7,718 bases of DNA from assembly GCA_027341705.1 (NCBI GenBank), contig DAIELO010000049.1, forward strand, positions 1 to 7,718, read 5' to 3'. The DNA comes from Caryophanales bacterium (GTDB lineage Bacteria > Bacillota > Bacilli > Alicyclobacillales > SLC66). The notes beneath the pieces are model-generated. The model made no database searches, had not been told where the DNA came from, and saw only the letters and a list, made by a program, of their open reading frames with translations. This document shows, piece by piece, positions 5,646-7,718 of this stretch (position 1 is the stretch's first letter; the number at the start of each line of letters is the position of its first letter). Made by a program: the position numbers and the translations under genes.

Positions 5646-6502
5646 TTATTATCGATAGTATCACTGAGATGCGAGCCTATAGTCAATTAGCCAAGCAGAG
5701 AGGGGAGCAAATTGGCCTTGTCCCCACGATGGGATTTTTACATCAGGGACACGGTTCGCTGATCAGCACTGCAAGGTTGGATAACCCGCAAGTGGTTGTA
5801 TCTATTTTTGTCAATCCGCTTCAATTCGGACCGAACGAAGACTTGGAACGATACCCAAGAGATTTGTTACATGATCGTGATTTTTGTCAAACACTGGGTG
5901 TAGACGTTCTATTTACACCTACTGTGACGGAAATGTATGGCCCGGATGGTGCGTTGACACGAATTCATGTAGACAAACTAGGTGATCACCTTTGTGGCGC
6001 ATCACGACCGGGACACTTTGACGGTGTAGCTACAGTGGTGGCGAAATTATTTTCTATTATCAACCCAGAAAGAGCTTATTTCGGAAAAAAAGACTTTCAG
6101 CAAATTAGCATTGTGAAGCGCATGGTCAGGGATCTCTCGTTGCCCGTTGCGATTATGGGTGTTGATACAGTACGCGAAGCAGATGGACTTGCAAAAAGTT
6201 CACGCAATGTCTATCTATCTGAACAAAATCGACTGGTGGCACCAGAGTTATATAAGTCACTCCAACGCATTCAATGGGCAGTTGCTAACGGGGAACATAA
6301 TTTGGATCACTTACTCCACATAGAGCGAGCGACAATCGAGCAATTTTCAGACATTAGAATTGATTACCTGACCTGTGTCGATCCCGATTTACTGCAACCA
6401 ATCACGATGCTCCATACAGGAACCACTTGTGTGTGCGCTGTTGCCGCTTTTGTTGGAAATACGAGGCTAATTGACAACATCGTGCTAAATAGCCCGAATT
6501 AA
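5642..6502 (+). CDS. panC: Pantothenate synthetase (pantoate-beta-alanine ligase)
   Basis: Condenses pantoate (from PanB and ketopantoate reductase) with beta-alanine using ATP, through a pantoyl-adenylate, to give pantothenate. The 286-residue product has the usual length. It is a HIGH-superfamily nucleotidyltransferase fold: PTMGFLHQGH (28-37) with His34 and His37, FVNPLQFGPNEDLERYPR (56-73), GHFDGVATVVAKLF (124-137), AYFGKKDFQQ (145-154) and the ATP loop DGLAKSSRN (181-189). The C-terminal dimer domain ends in the conserved ARLIDN-type block, here TRLIDNI. The TTG at 5642 overlaps the panB stop (TTGA) and is preceded by AAAGGAG (5625-5631), with a slightly long 10-base gap. There is no nearby in-frame ATG until residue 10, so coupled initiation from TTG is preferred. 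The expected next gene, panD (aspartate decarboxylase making beta-alanine), does not follow. Confidence 0.97.
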   Translation: MIIIDSITEMRAYSQLAKQRGEQIGLVPTMGFLHQGHGSLISTARLDNPQVVVSIFVNPLQFGPNEDLERYPRDLLHDRDFCQTLGVDVLFTPTVTEMYGPDGALTRIHVDKLGDHLCGASRPGHFDGVATVVAKLFSIINPERAYFGKKDFQQISIVKRMVRDLSLPVAIMGVDTVREADGLAKSSRNVYLSEQNRLVAPELYKSLQRIQWAVANGEHNLDHLLHIERATIEQFSDIRIDYLTCVDPDLLQPITMLHTGTTCVCAVAAFVGNTRLIDNIVLNSPN

Positions 6503-6533
6503 ATGCACCGCTTGCATAAAACCAGTGTTTCCG

Positions 6534-6563
6534 GACAGCCTGAATTAAAAACAGGCAGGTGTC
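6534..6563 (+). promoter_or_regulatory. Hairpin enclosing the ribosome site of the TPR gene
   Basis: GACAGCCTG (6534-6542) pairs with CAGGC (6552-6556) and TGTC (6560-6563) around a 9-base A-rich loop. It makes nine base pairs with AGG (6557-6559) bulged out. That AGG belongs to the only Shine-Dalgarno candidate of the next gene, 7 bases before its ATG at 6567. No T run follows, so this is not an intrinsic terminator. It may modulate translation of the TPR gene within the operon; this role is inference. Confidence 0.4.
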
Positions 6564-6566
6564 AGC

Positions 6567-7718
6567 ATGTCCTTATACAGTATTTATACACAGTTAAATA
6601 AAGGTCTAGACGCGTTGGAGGAAAAACTGCAGGCATCAACTTCACCAGAATTTTCGCAGATTCTTGAGGAATTAGAGGCATTGACTAATTATCATGAAAG
6701 CATCTTGGAAAACTGGTTATTTTTTGATGAACGTTTGCAAAAAATTCAAGCTCTACTGACTGAGGATACACAAATAATTACGCAAACGTTGCCCATCGGA
6801 TCGCTTGCCATCGTGACTAATGAATTAGGAAGTGATAGTCATAGTCTGAATGACCATTTTCGCAAAGGACTGGGTTTTTTTGATTTGCAAATGTTTCAAA
6901 ATTCAGCGACAGAATTTCAACACATACTGAAAGATCAACCTGATCTACACATGATTCGCCTTTTCTATGCGATCAGTTTAATGACCAGTGGTCATCGTGA
7001 GCTTGCTAATCAAGAATTGGACACGTTATTGGGAAAAACGACGGAAACGTCACTGGTTGCTGCAGCATGGGATGCAAAAGCGCAAATGTATGTAGATAAT
7101 GGCCAATTTAATCATGCGCTAGACGCACTATATCATGTTCTCCAACTGCGTTCGGATTACATTGATGCTCACGTCAATTTTGCTATCTGTGCGTATGCAG
7201 TTGATGATTATATTGAAGCCGCAAATCACGGTCTATTTGCTACGACACTTGATCCATATGATGCCCTGGCATGGCGAATTGTTGGGGCAGCGAAATTTGC
7301 ACTGCGTGAGTATGAAGAAGCATTGAATGCCTATCAACTTGCTCACTTCAATGCCCCTAAACAAGCACCCATCACGATTGAAATGGCACACGTTTTGCAG
7401 ACGTTGTTGCGCACCCGAGAAGCAGAGGCACTTTATCGCTCGTTGCTGCAAGGCCATGAATCGGTTGATGATGCTTATCTGGGGTTGGCAGAGATTAATT
7501 TGCTTAGTGGTCACTATCATCAAGCCGCTGCGCTACTTAAAAAACGATTGTCAATTAAACGAGAAGATCATCAGTCTATGTTATGGCTAGGTTTTGCCTT
7601 ATATGGTGAAGGCGAAATTGAACGGGCACGCGCAGTTTTTCAGCCATTACTCACCTTAAATCCCCCCATTTCACTACTTGCCAGCACAGGGTTATCACGT
7701 ATCGCTGCTGATCTTCAC
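6567..7718 (+). CDS. Tetratricopeptide-repeat protein of unknown function (3' end beyond the window)
   Basis: The frame is open for 384 codons to the right edge without a stop. There is no signal peptide or membrane segment, so the product is probably cytoplasmic. Residues 1-65 are charged and leucine-rich, probably helical or coiled coil. From about residue 97 onward come degenerate TPR units. Helix pairs appear at about 97-130, 167-200 (with GQFNHALDALYHVLQL), 201-233 (DDYIEAANHGLFATTLDP), 234-266 (REYEEALNAYQLA), 303-332 (GHYHQAAALLKKRLS) and 337-366 (GEIERARAVFQPLLTLNP), showing the G/A/Y/A spacing of TPRs. These are usually protein-docking scaffolds. I recognise no catalytic domain and no specific family. 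The ATG has AGGTG 7 bases upstream, partly in a hairpin. It follows panC by 64 bases with no terminator, so it is likely cotranscribed. It occupies the place of panD in the B. subtilis order. TPR identity is sure; role unknown. Confidence 0.88.
   Translation, partial: MSLYSIYTQLNKGLDALEEKLQASTSPEFSQILEELEALTNYHESILENWLFFDERLQKIQALLTEDTQIITQTLPIGSLAIVTNELGSDSHSLNDHFRKGLGFFDLQMFQNSATEFQHILKDQPDLHMIRLFYAISLMTSGHRELANQELDTLLGKTTETSLVAAAWDAKAQMYVDNGQFNHALDALYHVLQLRSDYIDAHVNFAICAYAVDDYIEAANHGLFATTLDPYDALAWRIVGAAKFALREYEEALNAYQLAHFNAPKQAPITIEMAHVLQTLLRTREAEALYRSLLQGHESVDDAYLGLAEINLLSGHYHQAAALLKKRLSIKREDHQSMLWLGFALYGEGEIERARAVFQPLLTLNPPISLLASTGLSRIAADLH

Noticed and set aside
6534..6563. Intrinsic terminator after panC
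   Set aside because: The stem is imperfect and is followed by GTCAGCATG rather than a T run, so transcription is expected to continue.
6503..6601. 32-codon frame after panC as a panD remnant
   Set aside because: It has no resemblance to PanD, in particular no pyruvoyl-site Gly-Ser block, and it overlaps the TPR gene start.
7135..7590. Open frames on both strands within 7135-7590
   Set aside because: They are shadows of the TPR protein frame, which is continuous from 6567 to the edge and shows TPR spacing.

Overview
The window reads as chromosomal DNA from a spore-forming, low-to-moderate GC Bacillota, most likely class Bacilli. The evidence is gene content and order. A run dapB-mgsA-bshA-cca-birA-panB-panC matches the Bacillus subtilis dapB-mgsA-bshB1-bshA-cca-birA-panB-panC-panD cluster, bacillithiol synthesis (bshA) is a Bacilli-type trait, and a YlbJ-type sporulation membrane protein lies at the left edge. 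The divergence and gene losses would suit an Alicyclobacillaceae-like lineage, but that placement is inference. No tRNA, rRNA, CRISPR array, insertion sequence or phage gene is visible.

Layout. Positions 1-309 (minus strand) hold the 5' part of ylbJ. Positions 310-419 are a divergent intergenic region with a good sigma-A-type promoter facing right. From 420 to the right edge all genes run on the plus strand with tiny gaps or 4-base overlaps, as in one operon: dapB (lysine/diaminopimelate), mgsA (methylglyoxal synthase), bshA (bacillithiol), cca (tRNA CCA end), a biotin protein ligase, panB and panC (pantothenate), then a 5' partial gene for a soluble TPR protein. The operon thus collects cofactor, cell-wall precursor and tRNA-maintenance functions. 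bshB1 and panD, present in the B. subtilis cluster, are missing here.

The most unusual part is 2713-4747. The cca frame stops at 3366 after all its catalytic motifs. The rest of the CCA enzyme resumes one frame over, and that second frame runs without a stop straight into a biotin protein ligase lacking the N-terminal winged-helix domain of BirA. A single +1 shift at a UUUUU run (3358-3362) would give one continuous CCA-biotin ligase fusion of about 677 residues. The options are a sequencing indel, a genuine split gene, or programmed frameshifting, with a possible internal start giving free ligase. Other points of interest are the loss of the BirA DNA-binding domain, the missing bshB1 and panD, several UUG/GUG starts, and a hairpin around the Shine-Dalgarno site of the TPR gene.
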